Shown here in pieces: positions 17,414 to 26,136 of a DNA stretch of 64,000 nucleotides. The position numbers were made by a program, and so were the translations under genes. Each line of letters starts with the position of its first letter. The stretch's first letter is position 1. Source of the DNA: Rhodococcus sp. 14-2483-1-2. GTDB lineage: Bacteria > Actinomycetota > Actinomycetes > Mycobacteriales > Mycobacteriaceae. The stretch spans positions 62,001-126,000 of the forward strand of contig NZ_NPFW01000004.1 of NCBI RefSeq assembly GCF_002259405.1, read 5' to 3'. Below the pieces are notes generated by a model. That model was not told the DNA's origin, did not search any database, and saw only the letters and a list, made by a program, of their open reading frames with translations.

Positions 17414-17719
17414 GTGGCGAAGAAATCGAAGATCGCGAAGAACGAGCAGCGCAAGATCGTCGTCGCCCGGTGGTCGTCGCGTCGAGCAGAGCTCAAAGAG
17501 ACAATCCGTAGGCCCTCGAGCAGCGATTCCGAGCGCGCACAGGCCCAAGCAGCACTGCAGCGTCTGCCACGCGATTCGAGTCCGGTACGATTGCGCAATC
17601 GTGACGCTGCGGATGGACGTCCGCGCGGTTACCTACGGAAATTCGGGCTGTCCCGCGTGAAAATGCGCGAGATGGCACACCGTGGGGAGCTGCCAGGCGT
17701 CCACAAGTCGAGCTGGTAA
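17414..17719 (+). CDS. rpsN: Ribosomal protein S14, cysteine-free long form
   Basis: This 101-residue S14 starts [13 protein letters not shown] and ends [24 protein letters not shown]. The short zinc-binding S14 found in most Gram-positive bacteria is about 61 residues with CxxC motifs; this long form has none. A GTG start follows AGGAG, two bases after the rpmG stop. Confidence 0.95.
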   Translation: MAKKSKIAKNEQRKIVVARWSSRRAELKETIRRPSSSDSERAQAQAALQRLPRDSSPVRLRNRDAADGRPRGYLRKFGLSRVKMREMAHRGELPGVHKSSW

Positions 17720-17733
17720 GGGAAAAGGTAGAG

Positions 17734-17988
17734 ATGGCAGTCAAGAGAGCACCGTCGAAGAAGGTCCGCGCAGAGGCGGGTCGTCGACCGAAGAAGAACC
17801 CGTTGAACGCCGCCAAGGTGACCACGGTGGACTACAAGGACATCAACCTCCTTCGTCAGTTCATCTCGGACCGCGGCAAGATCCGCAGCCGTCGGGTCAC
17901 CGGGCTCACCCCGCAGCAGCAGCGCCAGGTCGCTGTCGCAGTGAAGAACGCTCGTGAAATGGCATTGCTGCCGTTCACCAGCCGCTGA
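17734..17988 (+). CDS. rpsR: Ribosomal protein S18, cysteine-free copy
   Basis: This 84-residue S18 has the family core [20 protein letters not shown] and ends [11 protein letters not shown]. It lacks cysteines. An AAGG ribosome binding site precedes the ATG, 14 bases after rpsN. It closes the plus-strand arm of the locus and is followed by a strong hairpin terminator. Confidence 0.95.
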   Translation: MAVKRAPSKKVRAEAGRRPKKNPLNAAKVTTVDYKDINLLRQFISDRGKIRSRRVTGLTPQQQRQVAVAVKNAREMALLPFTSR

Positions 17989-18003
17989 TCCAGACTTTTC
18001 GTT

Positions 18004-18042
18004 CAGAGAGGCCACGTAGCCATCGGCTACGTGGCCTCTCTG
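18004..18042 (+). terminator. Perfect 18-bp hairpin terminator after rpsR
   Basis: Bases 18004-18021 and 18025-18042 are exact inverted repeats around an ATC loop, 15 bases after the rpsR stop. It separates the zinc-starvation operon from the AEC transporter gene. Confidence 0.85.
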
Positions 18043-18074
18043 TCGTTCCCGATCCAGAGATGAGCAGTCCGTAG

Positions 18075-19001
18075 ATGTCCGGCGTCCTCGAGGGCTTCAC
18101 CGTCATCTTCGTCGTCATCGCACTGGGATACCTGCTCGCCCATCTGAAGGTGCTCGGCGATCACGGCCAGTTCGTACTGAGCAGGCTCGTGTTCTTCGTC
18201 GCGACGCCTGCCTTGCTGTTCGTCACGTTGGCCAACTCGGATCTGTCGGTCATCCTCTCGCCCACGCTGGCCGTGGCCGGTGCCACCGCCTTGCTCGTCG
18301 GTGCCATCTATTTCGTCATCGCCAAACTCGCGCTGAAACGAACCGTGCCCGACGCGACCATCGGCGCACTCGCGAGTTCGTACGTCAATGCCGCCAATCT
18401 GGGCATACCGATCGCCGTGTTCGTACTCGGCGACGCGAACTTCGTCGCTCCTCTACTGCTGTTCCAGATCATGATCTACACCCCGATCGCGGTGACCATC
18501 CTCGACGTGTCGACCGAGATCGAGAAGGTCTCTCTCTTCAAGACCGTCACCACGCCGTTCCGCAACCCGATCGTGGTGGCCGGAGCGGCAGGGCTCGTTC
18601 TGTCCATCACGGGCTTCGAACTGCCCGAGGCGTTGATGCAGCCGTTCCAGCTGGTCGGAAATGCGTCGGTCCCCGGCGCATTGCTCGCCTTCGGCCTGTC
18701 CCTCTACGGTGCCCGGGTACTGCAGAAAGGCATCAGTCCGCGTCGCGACGTAGCGCTGGCAACGGTGTTCAAGATGGCGCTTCAGCCGGTGCTCGGCTAC
18801 CTGATGGCTCGGTTCGTCTTCGGTCTGGACGGGCACGATCTGTTCGCCATCGTCGTGATCTCGGCGCTGCCGACGGCGCAGAACGTGTTCGTTTTCGCCA
18901 GCCGTTACCAGCGTGGCGTGGTACTCGCCCGAGACACCGCCTTCGTGACCACACTCGTCTCGATCCCCGTCATAGCGCTCGTGACGGTCTTCCTCGCATG
19001 A
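18075..19001 (+). CDS. AEC-family transporter
   Basis: This 308-residue polytopic membrane protein has about ten helices. Family-like stretches are LVFFVATPALLFVTLA near 40-55 and the conserved ASSYVNAANLGIPIAVFVLG near 100-119, plus ALPTAQNVFVFASRY near 270. AEC (auxin efflux carrier) proteins in bacteria transport organic anions such as malate or malonate; the substrate here is unknown. The nearest ATG at 18075 is used, 33 bases after the upstream terminator. Confidence 0.88.
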   Translation: MSGVLEGFTVIFVVIALGYLLAHLKVLGDHGQFVLSRLVFFVATPALLFVTLANSDLSVILSPTLAVAGATALLVGAIYFVIAKLALKRTVPDATIGALASSYVNAANLGIPIAVFVLGDANFVAPLLLFQIMIYTPIAVTILDVSTEIEKVSLFKTVTTPFRNPIVVAGAAGLVLSITGFELPEALMQPFQLVGNASVPGALLAFGLSLYGARVLQKGISPRRDVALATVFKMALQPVLGYLMARFVFGLDGHDLFAIVVISALPTAQNVFVFASRYQRGVVLARDTAFVTTLVSIPVIALVTVFLA

Positions 19002-19047
19002 GCCGAACACAAAGGTTCTCCTCAGCTCCCAGCGCTACGTTGGATTC

Positions 19048-19512
19048 ATGAGGTTTCTCGCTGCAGGTGTCATGTTGTGCCTGCTGCTGGTCGGCTGCAG
19101 CACCGCCTCCGGTGGCGACGAGGACACAACCCCGACAGTCGGTTCCACCACCCCTGTGGGGCTCGCCCAGCAACCCAGCGCCCCTCCGGTTCCGCACGAG
19201 GTGCCCGTCGGCGACGTCGGCACGATGTTCGAGCCGACCGCCGATCTACTCCGCGCCACCACCACTCCGTTCGAGTCGTGGAGCCAGATCTCCCCCAACA
19301 CCATCGCGGTCCACTTCGTCACCGGCACTCCCGAGTGCTACGGAGCCGACGCGTCGGTCACCGAGACCGACACCACGGTCACCATCGAACTGCGTACCGG
19401 GACCCGGCCCGACGCCGCTGACAAGTCCTGCATCATGGTTGCCGTCTACGCCACCATGCAGATGACTCTCGCTTCACCACTGGGGAGCCGCACCATCCTG
19501 AATGCGGCCTGA
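19048..19512 (+). CDS. Secreted lipoprotein, unknown function
   Basis: This 154-residue lipoprotein has a short signal peptide and a lipobox LLVGC with Cys at residue 17, then a Thr/Pro/Gly linker and a small beta-rich domain (about 55-154) with two cysteines (in TPECYGAD and DKSCIMVAV) that may form a disulfide. I do not recognise the family. It ends about 25 bases before the start chosen for the DUF1707 gene, and an alternative ATG of that gene overlaps its end. Confidence 0.75.
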   Translation: MRFLAAGVMLCLLLVGCSTASGGDEDTTPTVGSTTPVGLAQQPSAPPVPHEVPVGDVGTMFEPTADLLRATTTPFESWSQISPNTIAVHFVTGTPECYGADASVTETDTTVTIELRTGTRPDAADKSCIMVAVYATMQMTLASPLGSRTILNAA

Positions 19513-19537
19513 CCGCGGCACCGGTAGTGTCCGGGCA

Positions 19538-20110
19538 GTGAGCGATCATCTGCCCGACCGAGATCGAAGCCAGGTTCGCGCCGCCGACGCGGACAGGACC
19601 CTCGTCGCGCAGCTGCTGAGCGACGCCTTCGCGAACGGCCAACTCACCGTCGATGAATACGACGAGCGCACCGCTGCGGTGTACCGAGCGAAGACCTACG
19701 GCGAACTCGACCTGTTGACCGGCGACCTGGTGCTGTCCCCTCCCCCTGCACATGCACCGTCCGGTGGCCCCACGAACGACCGCGTGATCGCGATCATGAG
19801 TGGTGCCGTGCGCAAAAGCGAATGGACCCCCGCCACGCGCATCGACGCGTTCGCATTCTGGGGTGGCATCGAACTCGACCTACGCCGCGCAACGTTCACC
19901 ACCGAGGAAACCACCATCAACTGCGTCGCCATCATGGGCGGCATCGAGGTCACCGTGCCGCCCGGTGTGAGCGTCGAAGTCCGCGGCATGGGCATCATGG
20001 GCGGATTCGAGCACGTCAGCGCGACGCACCCCGGCGCGCCCCGCGTGATCATCACCGGTTTCGCCTTCTGGGGCGGAGTATCGGTGGAGATCAAGCCCGC
20101 CGACAAGTGA
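19538..20110 (+). CDS. DUF1707 protein with LiaF-like C-terminal domain
   Basis: The protein is about 190 residues. An N-terminal DUF1707 domain (RAADADRTLVAQLLSDAFANGQLTVDEYDERTAAVYRAKT) is typical of actinobacterial envelope-associated proteins. It is followed by a proline-rich linker and a beta-solenoid-like C-terminal domain with repeats of FWGGIELD / IMGGIEVTVPPG / IMGGFEHV / FWGGVSVEI, as in LiaF-like cell-wall-stress proteins. No membrane segment is visible. I use the GTG at 19538; an ATG at 19502 overlaps the lipoprotein gene and adds 12 residues. Confidence 0.8.
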   Translation: MSDHLPDRDRSQVRAADADRTLVAQLLSDAFANGQLTVDEYDERTAAVYRAKTYGELDLLTGDLVLSPPPAHAPSGGPTNDRVIAIMSGAVRKSEWTPATRIDAFAFWGGIELDLRRATFTTEETTINCVAIMGGIEVTVPPGVSVEVRGMGIMGGFEHVSATHPGAPRVIITGFAFWGGVSVEIKPADK

Positions 20111-20111
20111 T

Positions 20112-22058
20112 TCAGGATCGCCGACGCTTCAGGTAGTCGGTCACCACCGCGGCACCGAGTCCGTCGAGATCGGGCGCGATGACGCGTCCGCCCACGCGCT
20201 CGGCCATCTTGTCGACAACCCGCGCGAGGCCCGGATCGTCGCCGAGCCGGAAGATCGTCACCTGCGCACCGAGTTTCGCGACGGTATCGAGCTCGCGCAC
20301 CGTCAGCCCCAACGTCTTCGACGACGGCGGGTAGTCGAAATATGCGCGACCGTCCGGTTCCAGATGAGCCGTCGGCTCACCGTCGGTCACGATCAACACC
20401 ACCGGCTGCGCATTGGGATGACGCCGCAGATGCCGCACCGCAAGCATCAGCGCGTGATGCAGATTGGTGCCCTGGTCGTAGGCACCGTCCAACCCGGCCA
20501 GCTCGGACGCCGTCAATGTCTGCGCGTGCCTGCCGAATCCGATGAGTTGCAGATCGTCCCCGCGAAAACGAGTGCTCACCAGGTGATTGAGAGCCAGCGC
20601 TGTGCGCTTCATGGGCACCCACCGGCCGTCCATCACCATCGAGAACGACGTGTCGACAAGCAGGGCCACGGCAGCCTGCGTTCGCGTCTCGGTCTCGCTG
20701 ATCTCCACATCGGTCACCTGCAGCTGCACCGGGAAGCCCGATCCTGTTGCTGCTGAACGCAGTACCGCATTGTTGACCGTGCGGGTCACGTCCCACGGCT
20801 CGGTGTCACCGAACTCCCACGCTCGCGACGCTCCGGTGGGCTCCCCCATCGCACCTGCCTTGCGAGTGTCTCGCTCGCCGCCGCGTCGGGACAGCTTTCC
20901 CGCGACGTCCTTCAGCGCCGACTGCCCCAGCTGCCGCATCGCCTTCGGCGACAGTCGCCATTGACCGTCGGCACCCTTGTCCATGAAACCCTGCTGCTGC
21001 AGCGCCTTTTCGAGCTCGGCGAGCATCCTGGCGTCGGCCGCGGCCTCGGGCCCGAGTTGCTTCAGCAACGCGTCGGCGTCGATGTCGTCCAGCGCAGCTC
21101 CGTTGTACTGCTGCGAGAGTTGGTTTCCCAGGTTCTCGAGGTCGGCGATGTCCTGGAGCGCGCCGGTGCCGTCGCCGAGTCCCATACCGTTCTCGCCGCG
21201 GAAGTTCTGCGAGCCGTCCCAGTCCTCGCCGGGCCGGGCCTGCTGCAGATTCTGATCGAGCTGATCCAGCTGACTCAGCAGGTTCGAATCGCCGAAGGCC
21301 TGCTGCGCCAACGCATCGAGCTCTGCCCGCTGTTCGGGACTCAGCGAGTTGCGAAGCCGTTGCGCCGCTGCCGCTCGCTGCGCAAGCGAATCCAACAGCT
21401 CGTCGACATTCTTCGGGTTCTCCGGGAAGTGCTGACCGTGCTTGTCCATGAACTGCTCGAACTGCTCGTCGGTGTCCTCACCCTTGTTGTGGGCGTCGAG
21501 CAATTCGTTGAGGTCCTTCAGCATCTCGCTGATGGCCTGACGGTCCTCGTCGGTGGCACCTTCGAGGGCCTGCTTCATCCCGGCGAAACGCTGATCGAGC
21601 ATTTCGCGTCCGAGCAGGTCCTTGATCTTCTCGTAGTTCTCGCGTGCCTCCGACGAACGCCACTCGTAGTCCGAAAGCTCCTGTACCGCTTGCGCAGTGG
21701 ACGGTGAGAGATCGCCGATCTGCATCTCCTGGAACCGCGCATCGTCGTCGAGGGCACGTGCCAACGCCTTGCGTTCCTCGAGCACCGCCTTGTCCAGCAG
21801 CTCGCGCACTTCCTGCAGCGTGCCGTCGAGATTGTTCTTCTTCAACAGATCTCGACGACGCTTGGCGGCCTGAGCGGCCAGGTCGTCGAGCCCACGCATG
21901 TTCTTCGTTCCGCGTCGCAGCATCTCCTGCAACGCCCGACGCGGCGACGCGCCCTCGAGCACGTCCTCGCCGATGGCGTCGAGCGCCTCACGCAGATCAA
22001 CCGGTGGCGCAAGAGGATCCGGCCCGTCGTGATAGCGCCCGTACCTGGAACGACGCAT
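20112..22058 (-). CDS. VWA-domain protein partner of a MoxR-like ATPase
   Basis: This 648-residue protein has a long helical, Gln/Leu/Asp-rich N-terminal region (1-420) and a C-terminal von Willebrand A domain with the metal-ion site DTSFSM (about 469-474), TNLHH and VTDGEPT. It corresponds to M. tuberculosis Rv0959. VWA proteins of this kind pair with MoxR/chelatase-type AAA+ ATPases as insertase or remodelling machines. Here the ATPase gene ends at the base where this one starts (ATGA overlap at 22058), confirming the pairing. The client is unknown. Confidence 0.88.
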   Translation of the reverse strand: MRRSRYGRYHDGPDPLAPPVDLREALDAIGEDVLEGASPRRALQEMLRRGTKNMRGLDDLAAQAAKRRRDLLKKNNLDGTLQEVRELLDKAVLEERKALARALDDDARFQEMQIGDLSPSTAQAVQELSDYEWRSSEARENYEKIKDLLGREMLDQRFAGMKQALEGATDEDRQAISEMLKDLNELLDAHNKGEDTDEQFEQFMDKHGQHFPENPKNVDELLDSLAQRAAAAQRLRNSLSPEQRAELDALAQQAFGDSNLLSQLDQLDQNLQQARPGEDWDGSQNFRGENGMGLGDGTGALQDIADLENLGNQLSQQYNGAALDDIDADALLKQLGPEAAADARMLAELEKALQQQGFMDKGADGQWRLSPKAMRQLGQSALKDVAGKLSRRGGERDTRKAGAMGEPTGASRAWEFGDTEPWDVTRTVNNAVLRSAATGSGFPVQLQVTDVEISETETRTQAAVALLVDTSFSMVMDGRWVPMKRTALALNHLVSTRFRGDDLQLIGFGRHAQTLTASELAGLDGAYDQGTNLHHALMLAVRHLRRHPNAQPVVLIVTDGEPTAHLEPDGRAYFDYPPSSKTLGLTVRELDTVAKLGAQVTIFRLGDDPGLARVVDKMAERVGGRVIAPDLDGLGAAVVTDYLKRRRS

Positions 22059-23443
22059 CAGCTGTACACCGTCTGGCCGTCGTCGTCGGGGTCCTTCGAG
22101 ATCCGACGCGCCAGGTAGAGACCCTCGAGCGCGAGTTCGACGGCGGCCGCTTTCTCGCCGTCCGAGGTGGCGTTCAGACGCTCGTGGATGTCGCCGATGA
22201 CCTCGACGTCGGGCAGCTCGTCGAGCAACGCCTTGGCGGTGATGCGATCGCCGGTGACGATCGGCTCGCCCGTCTCGATTGCTGTCACCAGAGCCGCGAG
22301 GTTGATGCCGCCGAGGTGAGCTCGAACGGTATCGGCAGTCGCCCGGCGCAGCATGTGCTCGAGCACCTCGATTTCGCGGCCTTCTTCACCCGACTCGAAT
22401 TCGACCTTGCCGCGCAGCACCTCGATGATGGTGCCGAGATCCACCGGCCGGGCCACGGGCTCGGCCTCACCGAGTATCGCGGCCCGGTGAACGGCTGCGG
22501 CAGCGATGGTTTCGGCTGCTGCGATCGCAAATCGAGCGGAAACACCGGAGCGCTGATCGACCGACGGCGACTCGCGAAGCAGTCGGGTGAATCGGGCCAG
22601 CACCTCGAGCAGATAGGTGGGGACGGTTGCCTGCAGCTCCGCCTCCTGATCGATGACGGCCACCTCGGCGTCGAGTTCGAGGGGGTAGTGAGTCCTGATC
22701 TCCGCGCCGAAACGGTCCTTGAGCGGGGTGATGATGCGCCCGCGATTGGTGTAGTCCTCGGGGTTCGCGCTCGCCACGAGCATGACGTCGAGCGGTAGCC
22801 GCAGCGTGTAACCGCGGACCTGGATGTCACGCTCCTCCATGACGTTGAGCAGCGAGACCTGGATCCGCTCGGCGAGGTCGGGGAGCTCGTTGATCGCCAC
22901 GATGCCGCGGTGGCTGCGCGGGACGAGTCCGAAGTGAATGGTCTCCGGGTCGCCGAGGCTGCGGCCCTCGGCGACCTTGACGGGGTCGACGTCGCCGACG
23001 AGGTCCGCCACCGACGTATCCGGGGTCGCGAGCTTCTCGGCATACCGCTCGGTGCGATGTCGCCACTCGACGGGCAAGTCGTCGCCGAGCTCCTGGGCTT
23101 TGCGGATGCTGGCCGGGGTGATCGGCTCGTACGGGTGCTCACCCAGTTCGGCTCCGGCGATCACCGGCACCCACTCGTCGAGCAGCAGATTCAGGGTGCG
23201 CAGCAGCCGCGTCTTGCCCTGCCCGCGCTCGCCGAGCAGCACCACGTCGTGACCGGCCAGAATCGCGCGCTCGAACTGCGGCAACACCGTCGAGCCGAAT
23301 CCGACGATCCCCGGCCACGGATCCGTGCCGTCACGCAATGCCGTCAGAAGATTTTCCCGCAACTCTTCCTTGATCGACCGCTGCCGATGTCCGGATGCCT
23401 TGAGTTCGCCGAGAGTCGAAATGCCAGGTTTGGTAGAGGTCAC
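22058..23443 (-). CDS. MoxR/Mg-chelatase-type AAA+ ATPase
   Basis: This 461-residue AAA+ ATPase has Walker A GERGQGKT at 71-78, a Walker B-like region GIVAINELPDLAERIQVSLLN (about 190-210) with the usual sensor SANPEDYTNRGRI, and an arginine-rich second half. It corresponds to M. tuberculosis Rv0958, annotated there as a magnesium-chelatase-like protein, but no chelatase substrate context exists here. It starts at a GTG two bases after a GGAG, a short spacing. It is cotranscribed with the VWA gene. Confidence 0.9.
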   Translation of the reverse strand: MTSTKPGISTLGELKASGHRQRSIKEELRENLLTALRDGTDPWPGIVGFGSTVLPQFERAILAGHDVVLLGERGQGKTRLLRTLNLLLDEWVPVIAGAELGEHPYEPITPASIRKAQELGDDLPVEWRHRTERYAEKLATPDTSVADLVGDVDPVKVAEGRSLGDPETIHFGLVPRSHRGIVAINELPDLAERIQVSLLNVMEERDIQVRGYTLRLPLDVMLVASANPEDYTNRGRIITPLKDRFGAEIRTHYPLELDAEVAVIDQEAELQATVPTYLLEVLARFTRLLRESPSVDQRSGVSARFAIAAAETIAAAAVHRAAILGEAEPVARPVDLGTIIEVLRGKVEFESGEEGREIEVLEHMLRRATADTVRAHLGGINLAALVTAIETGEPIVTGDRITAKALLDELPDVEVIGDIHERLNATSDGEKAAAVELALEGLYLARRISKDPDDDGQTVYS

Positions 23444-23502
23444 TTCTCCACGCTACGAGCGTTTGGCCGATGCTGCCATCGAGAGGGAAAGAGCGCTGCC
23501 GC

Positions 23503-23559
23503 CGAGTTCGCACCTACGCCACTTGAACAGGACAAATCGCCCACGTAAGTGCGACCTCG
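23503..23559. repeat. Imperfect palindrome abutting the DUF559 gene end
   Basis: Bases around 23503-23518 and 23544-23559 form a 16-bp stem with two mismatches. The left arm (GAGTTCGCACCTACG) closely resembles the arm of the palindrome at 24510-24572 on the other side of the same gene. Its right end touches the stop codon of the DUF559 gene. It may act as a terminator, but the sequence similarity to the other flank suggests a repeated element. Confidence 0.6.
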
Positions 23560-24429
23560 CTACACCGGGGCACCCGCGGCGCGGAGCTTTGCCCGCACGC
23601 GTGCCACAACTTCGTGCGGTCGCAGCCGCATCTGCTCGGAATTGACGCGGACGATCTGCCACTCGGCACGATCGAGATATTCGAACCGCTCGATGTCACG
23701 GGTCCGCTGACGCTCGTCGAACCAATGGTGAACGCCTTCGTATTCCACCCCCACCCGCCAACGACGCCACCCCATGTCGATGCGTGCCACGAATCTGTTC
23801 GAACTGTCACGAATTTCGATTTGAGTCTCGGGCTTCGGGAGCCCCGCCTCGACCAGAAGCAATCTGGTGCGCGTCTCTTGTGGCGACTCTGCACCGCAGT
23901 CGACGACATCGAGCGCACCGAACAGGCGCCGGATGCCTCGGGTGCCCGGTCGCTGCAGCGCATACGCACGTATGGCTTCCCCGTCGACGCAGGTTGCGGC
24001 GAGTAGTGAGTCGAGAAAGACCACCGACAGCGGCGACGGCACCCAGCGACCGATATCGAATCCGGTGCGCACGGGTGTGGACACCGCGAATCCCTGAGCG
24101 ATCATGACGTCGTCGGTATCGAACGCGTCGTGGTGGATTCGGAGCCCGGGCAACTGGTGCGATCTCCCGGTCGCCAACACACTCGGAGGAGTACTCGGGT
24201 CGATCCACTTCGCGCCGTGGACTGCCGCCGCGGAGACCCCTGCAATCACGGCACCATCGCCGACGCAGATCGATGCGGCGATAGCCATCGTTCGCGCATC
24301 GACAATGGTCCCGTCGCAGACATACGTGTCGCGAAAGACCCTGACGTAGTTGCGGCTCAGCTCGTACCTGCTGAGAGCGCCCGAACGTATCGCCTGAGAA
24401 CCCCGAAACGGCCCGATCTGCATCCCCAT
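23560..24429 (-). CDS. DUF559 nuclease-like protein with N-terminal AbiEi-like region (copy 1)
   Basis: This 289-residue protein has an N-terminal winged-helix-like region (about 10-75) of the kind annotated as AbiEi antitoxin, and a C-terminal DUF559 domain (about 180-285) of Vsr/PD-(D/E)xK fold. Candidate catalytic residues are Glu185, Asp218 and Glu229 (SPQETRTRL, ARIDMGW, VGVEYEGVHH). No AbiEii toxin gene is adjacent. In M. tuberculosis, purH is followed directly by Rv0958, so this gene interrupts a conserved order. It is bracketed by related palindromes. Function is unknown; a DNA-acting role is inferred. Confidence 0.8.
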   Translation of the reverse strand: MGMQIGPFRGSQAIRSGALSRYELSRNYVRVFRDTYVCDGTIVDARTMAIAASICVGDGAVIAGVSAAAVHGAKWIDPSTPPSVLATGRSHQLPGLRIHHDAFDTDDVMIAQGFAVSTPVRTGFDIGRWVPSPLSVVFLDSLLAATCVDGEAIRAYALQRPGTRGIRRLFGALDVVDCGAESPQETRTRLLLVEAGLPKPETQIEIRDSSNRFVARIDMGWRRWRVGVEYEGVHHWFDERQRTRDIERFEYLDRAEWQIVRVNSEQMRLRPHEVVARVRAKLRAAGAPV

Positions 24430-24474
24430 GGCTTCAACCTTGGCAGGGTCGCCACCAGGGAAAGGGCCTGCTCA

Positions 24475-24512
24475 GCGATCTGTGGATAACTTTTTGCCTA
24501 TCCACAGATCGC
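24475..24512. repeat. Perfect 14-bp stem hairpin with DnaA-box-like arms
   Basis: Bases 24475-24488 and 24499-24512 are exact inverted repeats around a 10-base loop. The left arm continues into TGTGGATAA, the reverse complement of the classical DnaA box. It lies 46 bases upstream of the DUF559 start, so it could also be an operator for that protein's winged-helix domain. Confidence 0.6.
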
Positions 24513-24572
24513 CGAGTTCGCAGTTATGCGGCCATAAATGGGGTATGGGCCTGCATAACTGCGACTTCGGCG
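24510..24572. repeat. Large imperfect palindrome between purH and the DUF559 gene
   Basis: The two arms (from 24510 and ending at 24572) pair over 20 bases with two mismatches and continue with GGCC/GGCC. It begins 8 bases after the purH stop and may terminate that transcript. The arm CGAGTTCGCAGTTATG resembles the arm of the palindrome at 23503-23559. Confidence 0.65.
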
Positions 24573-24579
24573 TCATTCA

Positions 24580-26136
24580 TCAGTGAGCGAAGTGCCGCGA
24601 TCCCGTGAGATACAGCGTCACTCCCGCGTCCTGAGCCGCGGCGATCACCTCGTTGTCGCGTACCGAACCACCCGGCTGCACAACGGCTTTGACGCCTGCA
24701 CTCATGAGAACCTGCAGACCGTCGGGGAACGGGAAGAAGGCATCCGAGGACGCGACCGAGCCGACGACGCGATCCCCGGCCCGCTGCACGGCGAGGTGGG
24801 CGGCGTCGACGCGGTTGACCTGGCCCATTCCGACGCCGACCGACGCACCGTCGTGGGCGAGCAGAATCGCGTTGGACTTCACGGCTCGGCCTGCGCGCCA
24901 AGCGAATTCGAGATCCTTCAACGTCTGCTCGTCGGCGGGTTCGCCGGCTGCGAGGGTCCAGTTGGCCGGGTTGTCTCCGTCCGCGTCGAGCACGTCCCGT
25001 TGCTGCAGCAGTGCGCCGCCGGAGATCGGCTTGAGTTCGACGCCGGAGGTGGGCGGTGCGACCGCGAGCAGCACGCGAATGTTCTTCTTGCGCTGCAACA
25101 CTCCGAGGGCACCGTCGGCGTAGGACGGCGCGATGATGACCTCGGTGAAGATCTCGGCTACCTGCTCGGCCATCTCGACGGTGACCTCACGGTTGGCAGC
25201 GATGACGCCGCCGTACGCGCTCACCGGATCGCAGGCGTGAGCCTTGCGGTGCGCCTCGGCGATGTCCTTGCCTACCGCGATGCCACAGGGATTGGCGTGC
25301 TTGATGATGGCGACGGTGGGCTCGGCGTGATCGAACGCCGCACGCCAGGCTGCATCGGAATCGGTGAAGTTGTTGTACGACATCTCTTTACCGTGCAACT
25401 GCTCGGCCTGCGCGATGCCTGCGGCAGCGGACGAGTCGACGTACAGGGCCGCCTTCTGGTGCGGGTTCTCGCCGTAGCGGAGCACGGCCGAACGGTCCCA
25501 GGTGCCGCCGATCCACTCCGGGAACACCGTCTCGGTGTCGGGGGTCAGCACATTGCTCATCCACGATGCCACCGCGACGTCGTAGGCGGCCGTGTGCTGG
25601 AAGGCCTGCGCGGCGAGCGACGTGCGCTCGGCGAGGGTGAATCCGCCACCGGAGACGGCGGTGAGCACGTCCTCGTAGCGGGCCGGGTCGACAACGACGG
25701 CCACCGACGGATGGTTCTTGGCCGCGGCGCGCACCATCGACGGTCCGCCGATGTCGATCTGCTCGACGCATTCGTCCGGCGTCGCGCCACTGGCGACGGT
25801 CTCGGTGAACGGGTAAAGGTTGACCACGACGAGCTCGAACGCCTCGATGCCCAATTCCTCGAGCTGCGAAAGATGTTCGGGCTTACGGGTGTCGGCGAGT
25901 ACGCCGGCATGCACGCGAGGATGCAGCGTCTTGACGCGCCCCTCGAGGGTCTCGGGGAATCCGGTGAGGTCCTCGACCTTGGTGACCGGGATTCCGGCGT
26001 CGGCGATCTTGCTCGCCGTCGATCCGGTGGACACCAGAGCGACGCCTGCGCTGTGCAAGCCGGTCGCCAGTTCGATCAGTCCGGTCTTGTCGTAGACGCT
26101 GACCAGCGCGCGGCGCACTGCTTTACGTTCACTCAT
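24580..26136 (-). CDS. purH: Bifunctional AICAR transformylase/IMP cyclohydrolase
   Basis: This 518-residue enzyme catalyses the last two steps of IMP synthesis. The N-terminal methylglyoxal-synthase-like cyclohydrolase domain (about 1-150) contains [15 protein letters not shown] and [16 protein letters not shown]. The C-terminal transformylase domain has [28 protein letters not shown] and the final [11 protein letters not shown]...VQPGGSVRD. The ATG at 26136 overlaps the purN stop (ATGA), so the two enzymes of one-carbon-dependent purine synthesis are translationally coupled. The longer ORF upstream is a shadow of purN. Confidence 0.96.
   Translation of the reverse strand: MSERKAVRRALVSVYDKTGLIELATGLHSAGVALVSTGSTASKIADAGIPVTKVEDLTGFPETLEGRVKTLHPRVHAGVLADTRKPEHLSQLEELGIEAFELVVVNLYPFTETVASGATPDECVEQIDIGGPSMVRAAAKNHPSVAVVVDPARYEDVLTAVSGGGFTLAERTSLAAQAFQHTAAYDVAVASWMSNVLTPDTETVFPEWIGGTWDRSAVLRYGENPHQKAALYVDSSAAAGIAQAEQLHGKEMSYNNFTDSDAAWRAAFDHAEPTVAIIKHANPCGIAVGKDIAEAHRKAHACDPVSAYGGVIAANREVTVEMAEQVAEIFTEVIIAPSYADGALGVLQRKKNIRVLLAVAPPTSGVELKPISGGALLQQRDVLDADGDNPANWTLAAGEPADEQTLKDLEFAWRAGRAVKSNAILLAHDGASVGVGMGQVNRVDAAHLAVQRAGDRVVGSVASSDAFFPFPDGLQVLMSAGVKAVVQPGGSVRDNEVIAAAQDAGVTLYLTGSRHFAH

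Noticed and set aside
22058..23443. Magnesium chelatase subunit for chlorophyll or cobalamin synthesis
   Set aside because: The AAA/VWA pair resembles chelatase subunits, but no large subunit or tetrapyrrole genes are nearby; a MoxR-type machine is the better call.
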